A DNA stretch of 37,719 bases, taken from NCBI GenBank assembly GCA_945957405.1, contig CAMFLL010000027.1, positions 1 to 37,719 on the forward strand, in the 5' to 3' direction. The translations under genes and the position numbers were made by a program. Below the pieces are notes generated by a model. That model was not told the origin of the DNA. It made no database searches and saw nothing but the letters and a program-made list of their open reading frames with translations. Source of the DNA: an uncultured Mycolicibacterium sp. GTDB taxonomy: Bacteria; Actinomycetota; Actinomycetes; Mycobacteriales; Mycobacteriaceae. Position 1 is the first letter of the stretch; every line of letters starts with the position of its first letter. Positions 8,593 through 17,215 of the stretch are shown one piece after another.

Positions 8593-9530
8593 AGGGACAC
8601 CGCCGTTCGAATGGCGAAACCCGCGATGAGCTCCGGTGCGGGTCGGTAGTAACGCTGGGTGATCTCATAGGGTCCGGATGCCTCCAGCGCCGCGAAGGCC
8701 GCGACCCAGGTCCGGACCTCATGGGCCGAGTTACCAGCTTCGGTGGCGATCCAGGTGTTGGTCCAGGTGTCGACGTCGGCCACCCGTCGCGTGTCCACCA
8801 TCTCCAGGAAGGCGCGGTCCCAGTCGGGATTGAGCGGTTGCAGGGCGCTCTCACCGTGGGCGAACTCGTGCGCCGCTGCCATGACCGCCGTCTGACGGGC
8901 CTGCCGTTGCTCGGGGCTCATGGGCACCCCGCGCACGATGCGGTCAAGGGCCGCCGACGGCGCGGTGGCCAGGGTGGGCACCGGAGGATCGTGCGACAGG
9001 CCACCCGACCCGACGACGAGCACCCGCCGACCCAGCCCCGCAAGGAAGTCGCCGACGGCGGTGCCCAGCGCGCGGACCCGACTGATCGGTCCGAGCGGCG
9101 TCGCCACCGAATTGATGAAGACGGGGATCACATGCACCGCGGCGGCATCGCCGAACAGCGCCTGCAATGGCTGCACGGTGCCGTGGTCAACCTCCATTGC
9201 GGCCGATATCGACACGTCGACACCAGCGTCGAGAACCGCAGTGGCGCAATCTGTTGCGAGCTGGCCGGGGACGTTCAGGGCGCCGGTTTGCGTTCCGTAG
9301 TCGCCGACCCCCGTTGCCGCGGTGCCGATGCAGAACGGCGGCATCAGCCGGTAGAAGAAACCGTTGTAGTGATCGGGCGAGAAGATCACCACGAGGTCCG
9401 GGTCGAAGTCACGCACGAAATCGCGGGCGCCTGCCAGGGCGGCGTTGATGTCGTCGAGCAGATCAGCCGACGGTCCCGGAAGATTCAGGAGCGGGCTGTG
9501 GGACATACAGCACAGCGCCAGTTGCGCCAT
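8589..9530 (-). CDS. mhpB: MhpB-like extradiol ring-cleavage dioxygenase
   Basis: Type II (LigB-class) iron(II) extradiol dioxygenase of 313 residues, nearly identical in length to E. coli MhpB (314). The blocks CCMSHSPLL at 7-15, [18 protein letters not shown] at 50-67, MEVDHG at 112-117 and [12 protein letters not shown] at 175-186 match that enzyme closely. His116 and His180 correspond to its catalytic His115 and His179. The reaction is meta-cleavage of a substituted catechol such as 2,3-dihydroxyphenylpropionate. The ATG at 9530 is chosen because AGGGAGG lies eight bases before it and the N-terminus then aligns with MhpB; a GTG at 9539 is possible. It overlaps the mhpA reading frame by 68 nt, which is unusual. 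The exact catechol is not known. Confidence 0.95.
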   Translation of the reverse strand: MAQLALCCMSHSPLLNLPGPSADLLDDINAALAGARDFVRDFDPDLVVIFSPDHYNGFFYRLMPPFCIGTAATGVGDYGTQTGALNVPGQLATDCATAVLDAGVDVSISAAMEVDHGTVQPLQALFGDAAAVHVIPVFINSVATPLGPISRVRALGTAVGDFLAGLGRRVLVVGSGGLSHDPPVPTLATAPSAALDRIVRGVPMSPEQRQARQTAVMAAAHEFAHGESALQPLNPDWDRAFLEMVDTRRVADVDTWTNTWIATEAGNSAHEVRTWVAAFAALEASGPYEITQRYYRPAPELIAGFAIRTAVSL

Positions 9531-11157
9531 CGGGTTCACCTCCCTGCACCGGTGCGGGCGTGTTGAGGGCGAGGGCCGCGAACAGCCGGCCGCTCAGTTC
9601 GGGTGTCGCTTGGGCAATGCAGGCGCCGGCGATACACCGGTCGGGCCGTAGGAACAGCACCGAATCACGCACCCCGTCGAAGAACTTCTTCAGCGCACCG
9701 GTGCGGTCGCCGACGACCACGACATCGGGATCGGGCGTGCAGCCGGCCGGGTCCCAGTGCAATTGCGTTTGCGGCCGGGCGGCGATGAACCTCGCGCCCA
9801 ACGCTTTCCAGCGGGCGAACTCGTCGGGACCGAGCAGCCGACGTGGATCGTTGTTCCAGCACAGCACCGCGAAGCCGGCACCGATGACATCGTCGAGCAG
9901 GACGTTCTGCGCGGCCCTGGTGTCGACCCGAGGCTGGATGAACAGTGTCCCCACCGGCGAACCGCACGGTGGTGGGAGGGCCGCGTGCACCACCGCGCCC
10001 TGCTCGTAACGCGGCATCGGCTTGAACCGCATCTCCAGCACGTAGCGCTTGAGTGTGGGCACGACCGACGCACCGCGGATGAGCTTGTCGCGCAACGCGG
10101 CGACGCGTCGGTTCGTCGGCGAGATGACGCGCCCCACCATGGTCGACAGGTCGATCATGGCCCGTGCGTGCTTGCGCCGCTCGACGTCGTAGGTGTCGAG
10201 CAGTGCATCGCGGGCGTGGCCGTTGACCACGGCGGCCAGCTTCCAACCCAGGTTCGCCGCGTCGCGGATACCGCTGTTGTAACCCTGCCCCTGCCACACC
10301 GGCATCAGGTGCGCCGCGTCGCCGGCGAGCAGCAGCCTGCCGCTGCGGAACGCACCGGCGATCCGGGAATGATGGGTGTAGACACGGTGCCGGATGATGT
10401 CGACGCGGTCGGGTCGCGGTAGGAACGTCGACAACAGCGTGGTGACGAACGCCGGGTCGGAGGCAAGCTCGTCGGACTCGTCGGCGTGGATCATGAATTC
10501 GAAACGCCGGATACCGTGCGCGATCGAGATCGACGCGTACGGACGCCGCGGGTCGGCACCCACCTCGCTGTTGGGATGCCCCAACGGATCGTTGGCCAGA
10601 TCGATGACCACCCAGCGGGTCGGTGAGGTGGTGCCGTCGAACGACACGCCCATCAGACGCCGGGTGACGCTGCGGCCCCCGTCGCAGCCGACGACGTACC
10701 GTGCATCGACACGCGAGCCGTCGCCCAACTCCACCGCCACGCCGTCGGCGGTCTGTGTGCAGTCCGTCATCTGCACGCCCCACCGCACCTCGACGCAATC
10801 GAATCTGCCCAGCCCGGTGAGCAGTTCGGCATCGACCATGGGCTGCACGAACCCGTTTCGCTTGGGCCAGCCAAAGCGCGCGTCGGGCGGTGCCATCTCC
10901 ACCAGCAGGCGTCGGTTCGCGTCGAAGAAGCGCAGGATCTGGTTCGGCACGGTGTGCGGTAGAACGGCATCGACGAGTCCGATCGACTGGAACGTCCGCA
11001 GCGACTCGTCGTCGAGTCCGACACCACGGGGGTAGTCGATCAGGGTGTCGCGCTCCTCGACCACCAATGTTCGGACACCCTGGGCCCCGAGCACATTAGC
11101 CAGCGTCAGACCCACCGGACCGGCACCGACGACCAGAACGTCGACATCCGGCGCCAC
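9463..11157 (-). CDS. mhpA: MhpA-like FAD-dependent aromatic hydroxylase
   Basis: Single-component flavin monooxygenase of 564 residues (E. coli MhpA has 554). It carries the FAD motif GAGPVG at 11-16, the [13 protein letters not shown] segment at 158-170 with the DG motif, and [18 protein letters not shown] at 279-296, the second FAD site. It is expected to hydroxylate a phenol ortho to its OH group using NAD(P)H and oxygen, producing the catechol cleaved by the MhpB-like enzyme. The GTG start at 11157 shares one base with the mhpC stop (TAGTG). The last 21 residues, including [14 protein letters not shown], are encoded inside the start of mhpB. Substrate identity (hydroxyphenylpropionate or a larger phenol) cannot be read from sequence. 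Confidence 0.93.
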   Translation of the reverse strand: MAPDVDVLVVGAGPVGLTLANVLGAQGVRTLVVEERDTLIDYPRGVGLDDESLRTFQSIGLVDAVLPHTVPNQILRFFDANRRLLVEMAPPDARFGWPKRNGFVQPMVDAELLTGLGRFDCVEVRWGVQMTDCTQTADGVAVELGDGSRVDARYVVGCDGGRSVTRRLMGVSFDGTTSPTRWVVIDLANDPLGHPNSEVGADPRRPYASISIAHGIRRFEFMIHADESDELASDPAFVTTLLSTFLPRPDRVDIIRHRVYTHHSRIAGAFRSGRLLLAGDAAHLMPVWQGQGYNSGIRDAANLGWKLAAVVNGHARDALLDTYDVERRKHARAMIDLSTMVGRVISPTNRRVAALRDKLIRGASVVPTLKRYVLEMRFKPMPRYEQGAVVHAALPPPCGSPVGTLFIQPRVDTRAAQNVLLDDVIGAGFAVLCWNNDPRRLLGPDEFARWKALGARFIAARPQTQLHWDPAGCTPDPDVVVVGDRTGALKKFFDGVRDSVLFLRPDRCIAGACIAQATPELSGRLFAALALNTPAPVQGGEPDGATGAVLYVPQPAPESSGTVG

Positions 11158-12029
11158 TAGGAACGCCCCAACAGGAAGTCCAGGTGGAGCCGGTTGAAGG
11201 TCTTGGGGTCCTCATACTGCGGCCAGTGCCCGCAGCCTGCCATCACCTCGAACCGGGCACCGGGGATCATCGAGGCGATCCGTTGACCCTCGCTGACGTC
11301 GGCGGTGGGGTCGTCACTGGTCCACAGGACCAATGTCGGCGCGCTGATGGCACCGTAGTCGTCAGGGCCGATGATGTTGCGGGCCCGGATATCCGGATCC
11401 TGCAACGCCATGATGTCGCGCATGGCGGCGATGAAACCGGGCTGCCGGTAGATGCGCTGCCGGCTGGCGACGATGTCGTCGTAGTCCTTGGACTTGTCGG
11501 CCATCAGCCACTTGATGCGGGCCGCGACGGTGTCCCACGCCGGATCCTCGACGGCGGCCATCGACAACGTGATGATGCGCTTCATCACCTCCGGGTCGGC
11601 CTGCGATCCGCCCGCGGTGTTGAGCACCAGGCGGTTGATCCGGTCGGGATGATCGGCCGCCGCGCGCGAGGCCACCCACCCGCCGAGCGACTCACCGGAC
11701 AGACTGACCGTCTCGGCACCGATGGTGTCAAACACCGCCAGCAGGTGCTCGACGTAATGCGTGATCTCCAGCGGATGCCCCGGCTTGTCCGTGTAGCCGT
11801 GTCCCAGCATGTCGATCGACCAGGTGGAGAAGTACTCGGCGTGTGCCGCGAGGTTGCGCACATACGCCTCGGCGTGCCCGCCCGAACCGTGCAGGAAGAC
11901 GAGTACCGGCCGGTCCGGTCCGGCATCGCCGGCGTGCAGGTAACGCGTGCGTACTCCCCCGGCATCCAGGTAACCCTGCGAGAGTGGAACGCCCTGCAGA
12001 TCGCTCCAGATGCTCTCGAACTCAGCCAC
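11157..12029 (-). CDS. mhpC: MhpC-like meta-cleavage product hydrolase
   Basis: Alpha/beta-fold C-C bond hydrolase of 290 residues (E. coli MhpC is of similar length). The triad is Ser114 in SGESLGG, Asp240 in WTSDDPTAD, and His268 in [11 protein letters not shown]; the equivalent MhpC residues lie about five positions earlier. The oxyanion segment is [12 protein letters not shown]. It would split the dienoate made by the MhpB-like dioxygenase into a carboxylic acid and 2-hydroxypentadienoate. The GTG start at 12029 is preceded by AGAGAGGGA. This is the first gene of the ten-gene minus-strand run, and its promoter must lie in the 103 bp shared with the divergent iclR-type gene. The genes for the lower pathway (hydratase, aldolase, acetaldehyde dehydrogenase) are absent here. 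Confidence 0.93.
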   Translation of the reverse strand: MAEFESIWSDLQGVPLSQGYLDAGGVRTRYLHAGDAGPDRPVLVFLHGSGGHAEAYVRNLAAHAEYFSTWSIDMLGHGYTDKPGHPLEITHYVEHLLAVFDTIGAETVSLSGESLGGWVASRAAADHPDRINRLVLNTAGGSQADPEVMKRIITLSMAAVEDPAWDTVAARIKWLMADKSKDYDDIVASRQRIYRQPGFIAAMRDIMALQDPDIRARNIIGPDDYGAISAPTLVLWTSDDPTADVSEGQRIASMIPGARFEVMAGCGHWPQYEDPKTFNRLHLDFLLGRS

Positions 12030-12132
12030 GAATTCCCTCTCTAGCTGCGGTTACGGCATTCTCTTTTCTTGCAATCATTGTGTGCTAATATCGAACATCG
12101 ATGTGCACTATCTATAGAGCATCACTCTCTAG
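12030..12132. promoter_or_regulatory. Divergent promoter region between mhpC and the IclR regulator
   Basis: This AT-rich 103-bp gap must hold both promoters. For the plus-strand regulator an extended -10, TGCTAATAT, is visible at 12083-12091. Directly over the expected start site lies the inverted repeat ATCGA-ACA-TCGAT (12090-12102), a candidate operator for the neighbouring IclR protein. CTCTCTAG occurs twice, at 12037-12044 and 12125-12132. A minus-strand promoter for mhpC is not clear to me. Confidence 0.55.
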
Positions 12133-12870
12133 GTGATGTCTGTCAAGGGACGACCGGACGGGATAGAGCAGGTGACGAACGGTGCCCGGCAACCGGGGGT
12201 CAGTGCGCCCGGATCGCAGACGCTGGCGCGGGGACTGACCGCGTTGCAGGTTGTCTCGGCCACACCCGGTGGACTGACGGTGCAGCAGGTGGCCGACAAG
12301 ATCGGCGTACACCGGACCATCGCCTACCGGCTGCTGGCCACCCTGGCCCAGTTCCGCCTCATCGCCAAAGGCGAGGACGGCCGCTACCGCAGCGCGGCCG
12401 GATTGGCGGCGCTCGGTGCGTCATTCGACAACAACTTGCGCCAGGTGTGCCTGCCGCGCCTGCGTGCGCTGGCCGACGAGTTGTCGACGACGGTGTCGTT
12501 ACTGGTCGCCGAGGGTGACCAACAGGTCGCGATCGCGGTGATCGTGCCGACCCAGGTGTCGTATCAACTGTCCTTTCACGAGGGCAGCCGCTATCCCCTG
12601 GACCGCGGCGCCGCGGGCATCGCGCTGCTGGCCAGCATGCCGCCCCGACCCGGTGAACGCGACCTGGTCACCGTGACCCGTGAGCAGGGCTGGGTGGTCA
12701 CCCATGGCGAGATCGAACCCAACACCTACGGCCTGGCGGTGCCTGTGCATCGGATCCCACCCGCGGCGCCCACGTGCCTGAACCTCATCTCGCACCGCGA
12801 GGATGTCGTCGAACGCGGCCGGCCGGCGGTCATGACTGCCGCCGAGGAGCTCTCGGCCATCCTCACCTGA
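12133..12870 (+). CDS. IclR-family transcriptional regulator
   Basis: Regulator of 245 residues. The N-terminal winged helix is recognisable from QTLARGLTALQVVSATPGGL followed by TVQQVADKIGVHRTIAYRLL (about residues 29-68). The C-terminal effector domain shows SFHEGSRYPLDRGAAGIALL, a typical IclR core segment. IclR proteins often control neighbouring aromatic catabolism operons, and MhpR of E. coli belongs to this family. The divergent position beside mhpC-mhpA-mhpB therefore suggests it is their regulator. The GTG at 12133 and the ATG at 12136 are both possible starts, with TAGG very close; a later GTG near 12172 is less likely. The effector is probably a pathway intermediate (inference). 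Confidence 0.92.
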   Translation: MMSVKGRPDGIEQVTNGARQPGVSAPGSQTLARGLTALQVVSATPGGLTVQQVADKIGVHRTIAYRLLATLAQFRLIAKGEDGRYRSAAGLAALGASFDNNLRQVCLPRLRALADELSTTVSLLVAEGDQQVAIAVIVPTQVSYQLSFHEGSRYPLDRGAAGIALLASMPPRPGERDLVTVTREQGWVVTHGEIEPNTYGLAVPVHRIPPAAPTCLNLISHREDVVERGRPAVMTAAEELSAILT

Positions 12871-12898
12871 GCCCGTCGACACCGAAAGGATTGCTGCA

Positions 12899-14506
12899 GT
12901 GCCGAAATCGGAGTTCGAAACCGATGTCATCGTGCTCGGCACGGGCGGTGCGGGCCTGACCGCCGCGCTCGCAGCCGCCGTCGTCGGCGCCGACGTCGCA
13001 CTGTTCGAGAAGGCGCCCACCGTCGGGGGCACCACCGCGGTTTCGGGCGGCATCGCCTGGATACCGGCCCATCACCGCGTGCCCGGGCTGACGGTCGAGG
13101 ACGCCATGACCTACCTGCGGGCGCAGTCGTTCGGCGCGATGGATGAGGATCTGGTCGAGACCTTCGTAAGCACCGGTCCGGCGATGATCGACTTCGTCGA
13201 GTCGCACAGCGACATGCGGTTCGAGGTCGCCACCGGCTTCCCCGACTACAAACCCGAGCTGCCTGGCGGGCGCCCCGGCGGCGGCCGCTCACTGGGCCCG
13301 GTTCCCTACGACCTCAACCGAATTCCCGAGTGGCGTGACCGGATCACATCGTTCCCCGCCGATTTCAGCAACGTCGGGATCGACGCCGAGACACGCGCAC
13401 GCCTGCACGCCGACCTTGGTGACGACACCGGCGATCTGGTGGTCGCCGGTACCGCACTGATCGCGGCTCTGCTCAAGGGTGTGCTCGACGCGGGGATGCT
13501 ACCGCGGACCGGATCCCGGGCCACCGAGCTGCTGACCGAGGCCGGCCACGTCGTGGGGGCCCGGATCAGCGCCGAGGACAACATCTTCGACGTGCGCGCC
13601 CGTCGAGGTGTGATCCTGGCCAACGGCGGATTCGAGTGGGACACCGGTCTGGTCGAGGCGTTTCTGCGCGGCCCCATGCACGGTCCGGTCTCCCCGCCGA
13701 ACAACACCGGCGACGCGCTGCGGATGGCGATGGCCCAGGGCGCCGACCTGGCCAACATGGGCGAAGCGTGGTGGGTGCCCATCGTGCAACTCCCCGGCGA
13801 CACCATCGACGGTCATCAGCGCAGTCGCAGCGTACGGCTGGAACGTACCCGTCCGCGCAGCATCATCGTCAACGCCGCCGGCAGGCGCTTCATCAACGAG
13901 GCCTGTGATTACAACTCGATGGCCGGCGCATTCCAGTATCTGCACCCGCGTGACGGCTATGTCAACGATCCGGCCTGGATCGTGTTCGACGATCAGCACC
14001 TCAAGCGGTACGGCTTCCTTGGTGTCGAACCCGGCGAAGACGCGCCGGACTGGTTCTGCCGCTCTGGCGATCTCGCCGAACTGGGTGACCGGACCGGCAT
14101 CGACTCCGCCGGACTGACCCGCACCATCGCCGACTGGAACGGGCACGTCGCCGACGGGCACGATCCCGAATTCGGGCGCGGCGCCAGCGCGTACGACGGC
14201 TACTGGGGTGACCCGCACGCCTCGACGCAGGCGGGTAAGACGCTGGGGCCCTTGGACACACCGCCGTTCTACGCCGTGCCGGTGGCGCTCGGCGCGATGG
14301 GCACCAAGGGCGGCCCCCGCACCGACCGCGACGGGCGGGTGCTGCACGTCTCCGGTCAGCCCATCCCCGGGCTGTATGCCGCGGGCAACGCCATGGCGGG
14401 TGTCACCGGACGGGCCTACGGCGGCGCTGGCGGAACCATCGGCCCCGCAATGGTTTTCGGGTACCGTGCCGGGCACCACGCGGCCACGGGGCAGTCCGTG
14501 TCCTGA
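12899..14506 (+). CDS. Second FAD-dependent KstD-like dehydrogenase
   Basis: Flavoprotein of 535 residues in the KstD / fumarate-reductase family, distinct from the copy at 6847-8592. It has VIVLGTGGAGLTAALAAA at about 10-27, then TVGGTTAVSGGIAWIPAHHR. The C-terminal GRAYGGAGGTIGPAMVFGY provides Tyr507 and Gly511 at the positions of the catalytic Tyr and the carbonyl-binding Gly. It should desaturate a ring ketone with FAD as acceptor. The GTG start at 12899 has GAAAGGA upstream. It lies 28 nt after the iclR-type gene on the same strand and could be co-transcribed with it. It converges on the acyl-CoA synthetase, with 12 nt between stops. Two family members in one locus suggest two successive or position-specific desaturations. 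Confidence 0.92.
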   Translation: MPKSEFETDVIVLGTGGAGLTAALAAAVVGADVALFEKAPTVGGTTAVSGGIAWIPAHHRVPGLTVEDAMTYLRAQSFGAMDEDLVETFVSTGPAMIDFVESHSDMRFEVATGFPDYKPELPGGRPGGGRSLGPVPYDLNRIPEWRDRITSFPADFSNVGIDAETRARLHADLGDDTGDLVVAGTALIAALLKGVLDAGMLPRTGSRATELLTEAGHVVGARISAEDNIFDVRARRGVILANGGFEWDTGLVEAFLRGPMHGPVSPPNNTGDALRMAMAQGADLANMGEAWWVPIVQLPGDTIDGHQRSRSVRLERTRPRSIIVNAAGRRFINEACDYNSMAGAFQYLHPRDGYVNDPAWIVFDDQHLKRYGFLGVEPGEDAPDWFCRSGDLAELGDRTGIDSAGLTRTIADWNGHVADGHDPEFGRGASAYDGYWGDPHASTQAGKTLGPLDTPPFYAVPVALGAMGTKGGPRTDRDGRVLHVSGQPIPGLYAAGNAMAGVTGRAYGGAGGTIGPAMVFGYRAGHHAATGQSVS

Positions 14507-14518
14507 CCGGGAACGGTA

Positions 14519-16054
14519 TCAGTGCTCCCCGGAGACGGACCTGCGCACTTTGTACTTCTGCACCTTGCCGCTCGCGGTCCGGGGGAAATCGTCGACCTTC
14601 TGCAATTCCTCCGGCCACTTCTGCCGGGCCATACCGCACATCTCGAAATGCGCCCGCACGGTGTCGAGGCGGGGCAGGTCATGCCCGGCATGCATGCGCA
14701 GCACTGCGGTGGCGTGCTCACCGTAGCGGGAGTCGGGTGCCGCGACGACGACCGCCTCGGCGACACCGGGCATGCCCAGCAGTGCCTCCTCGAGTTCGAC
14801 GGCACTGATGTTCTCGCCGCCACGGATGATGATGTCGGACTTGCGATCGGTGATGGTCAGGTAGCCGTCATCGTCGAAACTGCCGACATCACCGGTGTGA
14901 TACCAGCCGTCCTCGTCGAAAGCTCTGGCCGTCAACGCATCATCGGTGTAGCCGAGGCAGAGATCCGGACCCCTCGACAGGATCTCGCCATCCTCGGCCA
15001 ACCGCACCTCGACCCCCGACAACGGACAGCCGTCGGTGTAGAGCCGTTTGTCCTCGGGCGCGTCGTACCGGCTCCCCGTGATCGACGGATGCTCGGTGCT
15101 GCCGTAGGACCGGAACACAGTGATGCCGAGGTCGTTGAGCCGCCGGGTCACCGCGACAGGCACCGTAGAACCGCCCAGCCCGACGGTCTTGACGCCCGCC
15201 AGATGGGCGTTGGTGAAATCGGGATGGTCGAGCAGGCTGGTCACGAAATACGGTGGGCCACCGCCGATTGCCAGCCCGTCGCGCTTCATCAGGCCCAGTG
15301 CCACGCCGGGATCCCAGACATCGGTGAGGTTGATCGGCTGCCCCGACAGCACCGGCATCAGCAGCGCGCCCACCATGCCGATGAAGTGTCCCACCGGTGT
15401 GGCCGTCAGCTGCTTACCGGTGTCCTTACGGTTCTGCGCGACGAGCTGATGGGTTTCATGGACCAGGCTGTGATGGCTGTGCACGACGCCTTTTGGCGCG
15501 CTCGTGGTACCCGACGTGTACGCGATCAACGCCGGGCCGGCGGGATCGGTCCGCACCACACCCCGCATCGGTTCATCGGCCAGCAGCTCATCGAAATCAC
15601 GACCGACCACCGCCGTCAGCGGAACCCCGCACGCCACCTCTGTTTCGAACACCATGCGCCCGAAAGACTCCGCCGTGACGAACACCTTCGGTCCAGCGTC
15701 CCGCAGGATGTGGGTCAGCTCCTTGCGGCCGTAGAAATGCACGATCGGGACCACCACCGCGCCCAGCAATGCCGACGCCCAGAAGGTGGACGCCGCCTCG
15801 GCCCAGTTCGGCAGCTGCATCGCCACCACGTCACCGGGGCCCACGCCCCGGTCCTGCAGCCCCTTCGCCAGTCGGCGTGCACAACGTTCCACATCACCGA
15901 ACGTCCCGATATAGGGCCGCACCGTGGAATGCACCCGGAATTCTGTGTCGGGGGCCGCTGCCAGTCCCCGGGCCAGCAGGTCGCCGAGCGTATCGGACGT
16001 CCACCATCCTTGCTGTCGGTATTGCTCGGCGAGCTCGGCGGGAATGGTTCGCAT
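14519..16054 (-). CDS. Acyl-CoA synthetase (FadD-like, AMP-forming)
   Basis: ANL-superfamily ligase of 511 residues, which activates a carboxylic acid to its CoA thioester via an acyl-adenylate. Visible are the P-loop-like YTSGTTSAPKG at 179-189, YGSTEHPSITGSRYD in the middle, the YTDDALTARAFDEDGWYHTGD region, RKSDIIIRGGENISAVELEE, and the C-terminal catalytic lysine Lys497 in RTASGKVQKYK. The ATG at 16054 is chosen because GAAGAGG precedes it and the N-terminus then starts as in the family; the open frame continues to 16732 but antisense to two exported-protein genes. A promoter with an inverted repeat in its spacer lies at 16084-16112. Substrate chain type is not known; a fatty acid, steroid side chain or aromatic acid are possible. 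Confidence 0.93.
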   Translation of the reverse strand: MRTIPAELAEQYRQQGWWTSDTLGDLLARGLAAAPDTEFRVHSTVRPYIGTFGDVERCARRLAKGLQDRGVGPGDVVAMQLPNWAEAASTFWASALLGAVVVPIVHFYGRKELTHILRDAGPKVFVTAESFGRMVFETEVACGVPLTAVVGRDFDELLADEPMRGVVRTDPAGPALIAYTSGTTSAPKGVVHSHHSLVHETHQLVAQNRKDTGKQLTATPVGHFIGMVGALLMPVLSGQPINLTDVWDPGVALGLMKRDGLAIGGGPPYFVTSLLDHPDFTNAHLAGVKTVGLGGSTVPVAVTRRLNDLGITVFRSYGSTEHPSITGSRYDAPEDKRLYTDGCPLSGVEVRLAEDGEILSRGPDLCLGYTDDALTARAFDEDGWYHTGDVGSFDDDGYLTITDRKSDIIIRGGENISAVELEEALLGMPGVAEAVVVAAPDSRYGEHATAVLRMHAGHDLPRLDTVRAHFEMCGMARQKWPEELQKVDDFPRTASGKVQKYKVRRSVSGEH

Positions 16055-16083
16055 ACCTCTTCGCACCTCCGGATTTCTTGAAG

Positions 16084-16112
16084 ATGTTATTCTCCAATCA
16101 CGAGAATGCCAA
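16084..16112 (-). promoter_or_regulatory. Candidate promoter of the acyl-CoA synthetase with operator in the spacer
   Basis: On the minus strand TTGGCA (16112-16107) and TAACAT (16089-16084) are separated by 17 bp, a near-consensus sigma-A-type promoter. The 19-bp inverted repeat ATTCTC-N7-GAGAAT occupies 16089-16107, that is, the whole spacer. A repressor bound there would block transcription. The same repeat architecture recurs at 17650-17668 and 34900-34918. Promoter activity is inferred. Confidence 0.55.
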
Positions 16113-16170
16113 TCTCCAAGTTGGGGAAGGCGAGAATCCGGTTCCGCCCTGCCGTGCTGCGGTCTCGTCC

Positions 16171-16176
16171 TATAGT
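16171..16176 (+). promoter_or_regulatory. Possible -10 box for the exported-protein pair
   Basis: TATAGT lies 31 bp before the GTG at 16208, at a suitable distance for a short leader. No convincing -35 box is seen 16-18 bp upstream, so this is tentative. Confidence 0.3.
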
Positions 16177-16207
16177 CAGCCCAAAAGCGCCAGCCGGGAG
16201 GACCACC

Positions 16208-16669
16208 GTGAAATTCGTGATGACCGCGACGCTCGCGCTGGCCGCCGCGACCATCGGGTTCGCCCCACCGGCGCAGGCCACCGGGATGTATTACGGCAAC
16301 TACAACGTGCACATCCCCGACCGTCGCGATTTCCACACCTGGATCTGGTCGGCGATCACGCCCTGTATCGGCGCTCCCGCCGAGGGCGCCCAGTGTGTCC
16401 GCGTGCTGACGGTCCCCCAGCCCATCGCCAAGGCGCTCTATGCCGACGCCGACGCGCACCTGGCCGAGGGCCGCTACACGATGACCATCGACGATCCGTT
16501 CGGGCTGCGTTGCGGTGACATCTATTACGGGCCGACCGTGCCCACCCATGACGTCTACACCTGGGATGCCGCCACCCTGGCCGGCACCATGGTGTCGTCC
16601 TTCGACGCCGGCTGCGACGGTGCCCCAGGCGGCAGCATCACCTATCCCTTCACCTTGAGCAGGATGTGA
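16208..16669 (+). CDS. Exported protein of unknown function, 153 aa
   Basis: I do not recognise a named family. The GTG start at 16208 follows a GGGAGG ribosome site. The first 23 residues form a Sec signal peptide ending in PPAQA, so the mature protein would begin at about TGMYYGNYNV. The mature part has four cysteines (in TPCIG, AQCVR, LRCGD, AGCDG) that could form two disulfides, and is rich in Tyr and Trp. Small secreted proteins of this style are common in mycobacteria. It is followed after 2 nt by another exported protein on the same strand, so the two are probably co-transcribed. A longer frame from 16106 exists but would place a basic tail before the signal peptide. Confidence 0.8.
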   Translation: MKFVMTATLALAAATIGFAPPAQATGMYYGNYNVHIPDRRDFHTWIWSAITPCIGAPAEGAQCVRVLTVPQPIAKALYADADAHLAEGRYTMTIDDPFGLRCGDIYYGPTVPTHDVYTWDAATLAGTMVSSFDAGCDGAPGGSITYPFTLSRM

Positions 16670-16671
16670 CC

Positions 16672-17088
16672 ATGCGGTCGATGACGGCTCCCGCGTTGTT
16701 GGCAGTGCTCGCGGCCGCGCTGGCGACGGCACCGCAGGCGGTGGCCGACGATCCGCCCACGCACCACGTGAAGTACACGGTGTCGGCGGACGGACCGATC
16801 TACGCGAACATCTATTACCGCAACGCCGAGCCGGCGATGTTCTCCGATTACAGCCACGATCCGTACGTCTTCAGCCCCAGGGCGGAGGCCGATATCGGCC
16901 CGAGACAGCCCTGGGTGCTGGAGACCGATCTGGTTGATCCGAGCATGTGGGCCATGGTCGTCGTGCAGAGCGGGGAAGCTCCCGACTACCCCACCCCGTC
17001 CTTCAACTGCGAACTGGCCGTGGACGGTGTGGTGGTGAAGACCGACAACGGCCCCAAGGGTGCGCTGTGCTCGATCCGGAACTGGTGA
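16672..17088 (+). CDS. Exported protein, weakly MmpS-like, 138 aa
   Basis: A signal peptide (residues 1 to about 25, ending PQAVA) precedes a mature domain of about 113 residues. HHVKYTVSADGPIYANIYYRN near 33-53 and the ending NCELAVDGVVVKTDNGPKGALC recall the beta-sandwich domain of MmpS transport-accessory proteins, with two cysteines near the end. The resemblance is weak and I could not confirm it. The ATG at 16672 lies 2 nt after the previous stop, and AGGATG serves as the ribosome site. The gene is followed by a tandem 61-bp repeat with hairpin potential, and it converges on a minus-strand gene ending at 17216. Confidence 0.75.
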   Translation: MRSMTAPALLAVLAAALATAPQAVADDPPTHHVKYTVSADGPIYANIYYRNAEPAMFSDYSHDPYVFSPRAEADIGPRQPWVLETDLVDPSMWAMVVVQSGEAPDYPTPSFNCELAVDGVVVKTDNGPKGALCSIRNW

Positions 17089-17093
17089 TGCCC

Positions 17094-17214
17094 CAGGCGT
17101 CGAGTCGACGAGGCCGGGTGAGGCACGAACCCGGTTGAGGAGCGAGACAATTGGCAGGCGTCGAGTCGACGATGCCGGGTGAGGCACGAACCCGGTTGAG
17201 GAGCGAGACAATTG
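17094..17214. repeat. Tandem 61-bp direct repeat with two hairpins per unit
   Basis: Two 60-nt copies (17094-17153 and 17155-17214) lie one base apart and differ at one position (G/T after CGTCGAGTCGACGA). Each copy contains a perfect 13-bp palindrome, CGTCGAGTCGACG (17098-17110 and 17159-17171). Each also has an inverted repeat CCGGGT-N9-ACCCGG (17114-17134 and 17175-17195). The block fills nearly all of the space between two convergent genes ending at 17088 and 17216. It could act as a bidirectional terminator or be a short dispersed element. No open reading frame of note runs through it. Confidence 0.85.
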
Positions 17215-17215
17215 A

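Noticed and set aside
12058..12076. Fourth copy of the 19-bp inverted repeat in the mhpC/IclR gap
   Set aside because: The left arm ATTCTC is present, but the right side GCAATC does not match the arm well enough.
14522..16081. 519-codon plus-strand open frame opposite the acyl-CoA synthetase
   Set aside because: Antisense to all motifs of the synthetase; no recognisable domain and no ribosome site.
17094..17214. CRISPR-like array
   Set aside because: Only two units with one base between them and no spacers; it is a tandem repeat.
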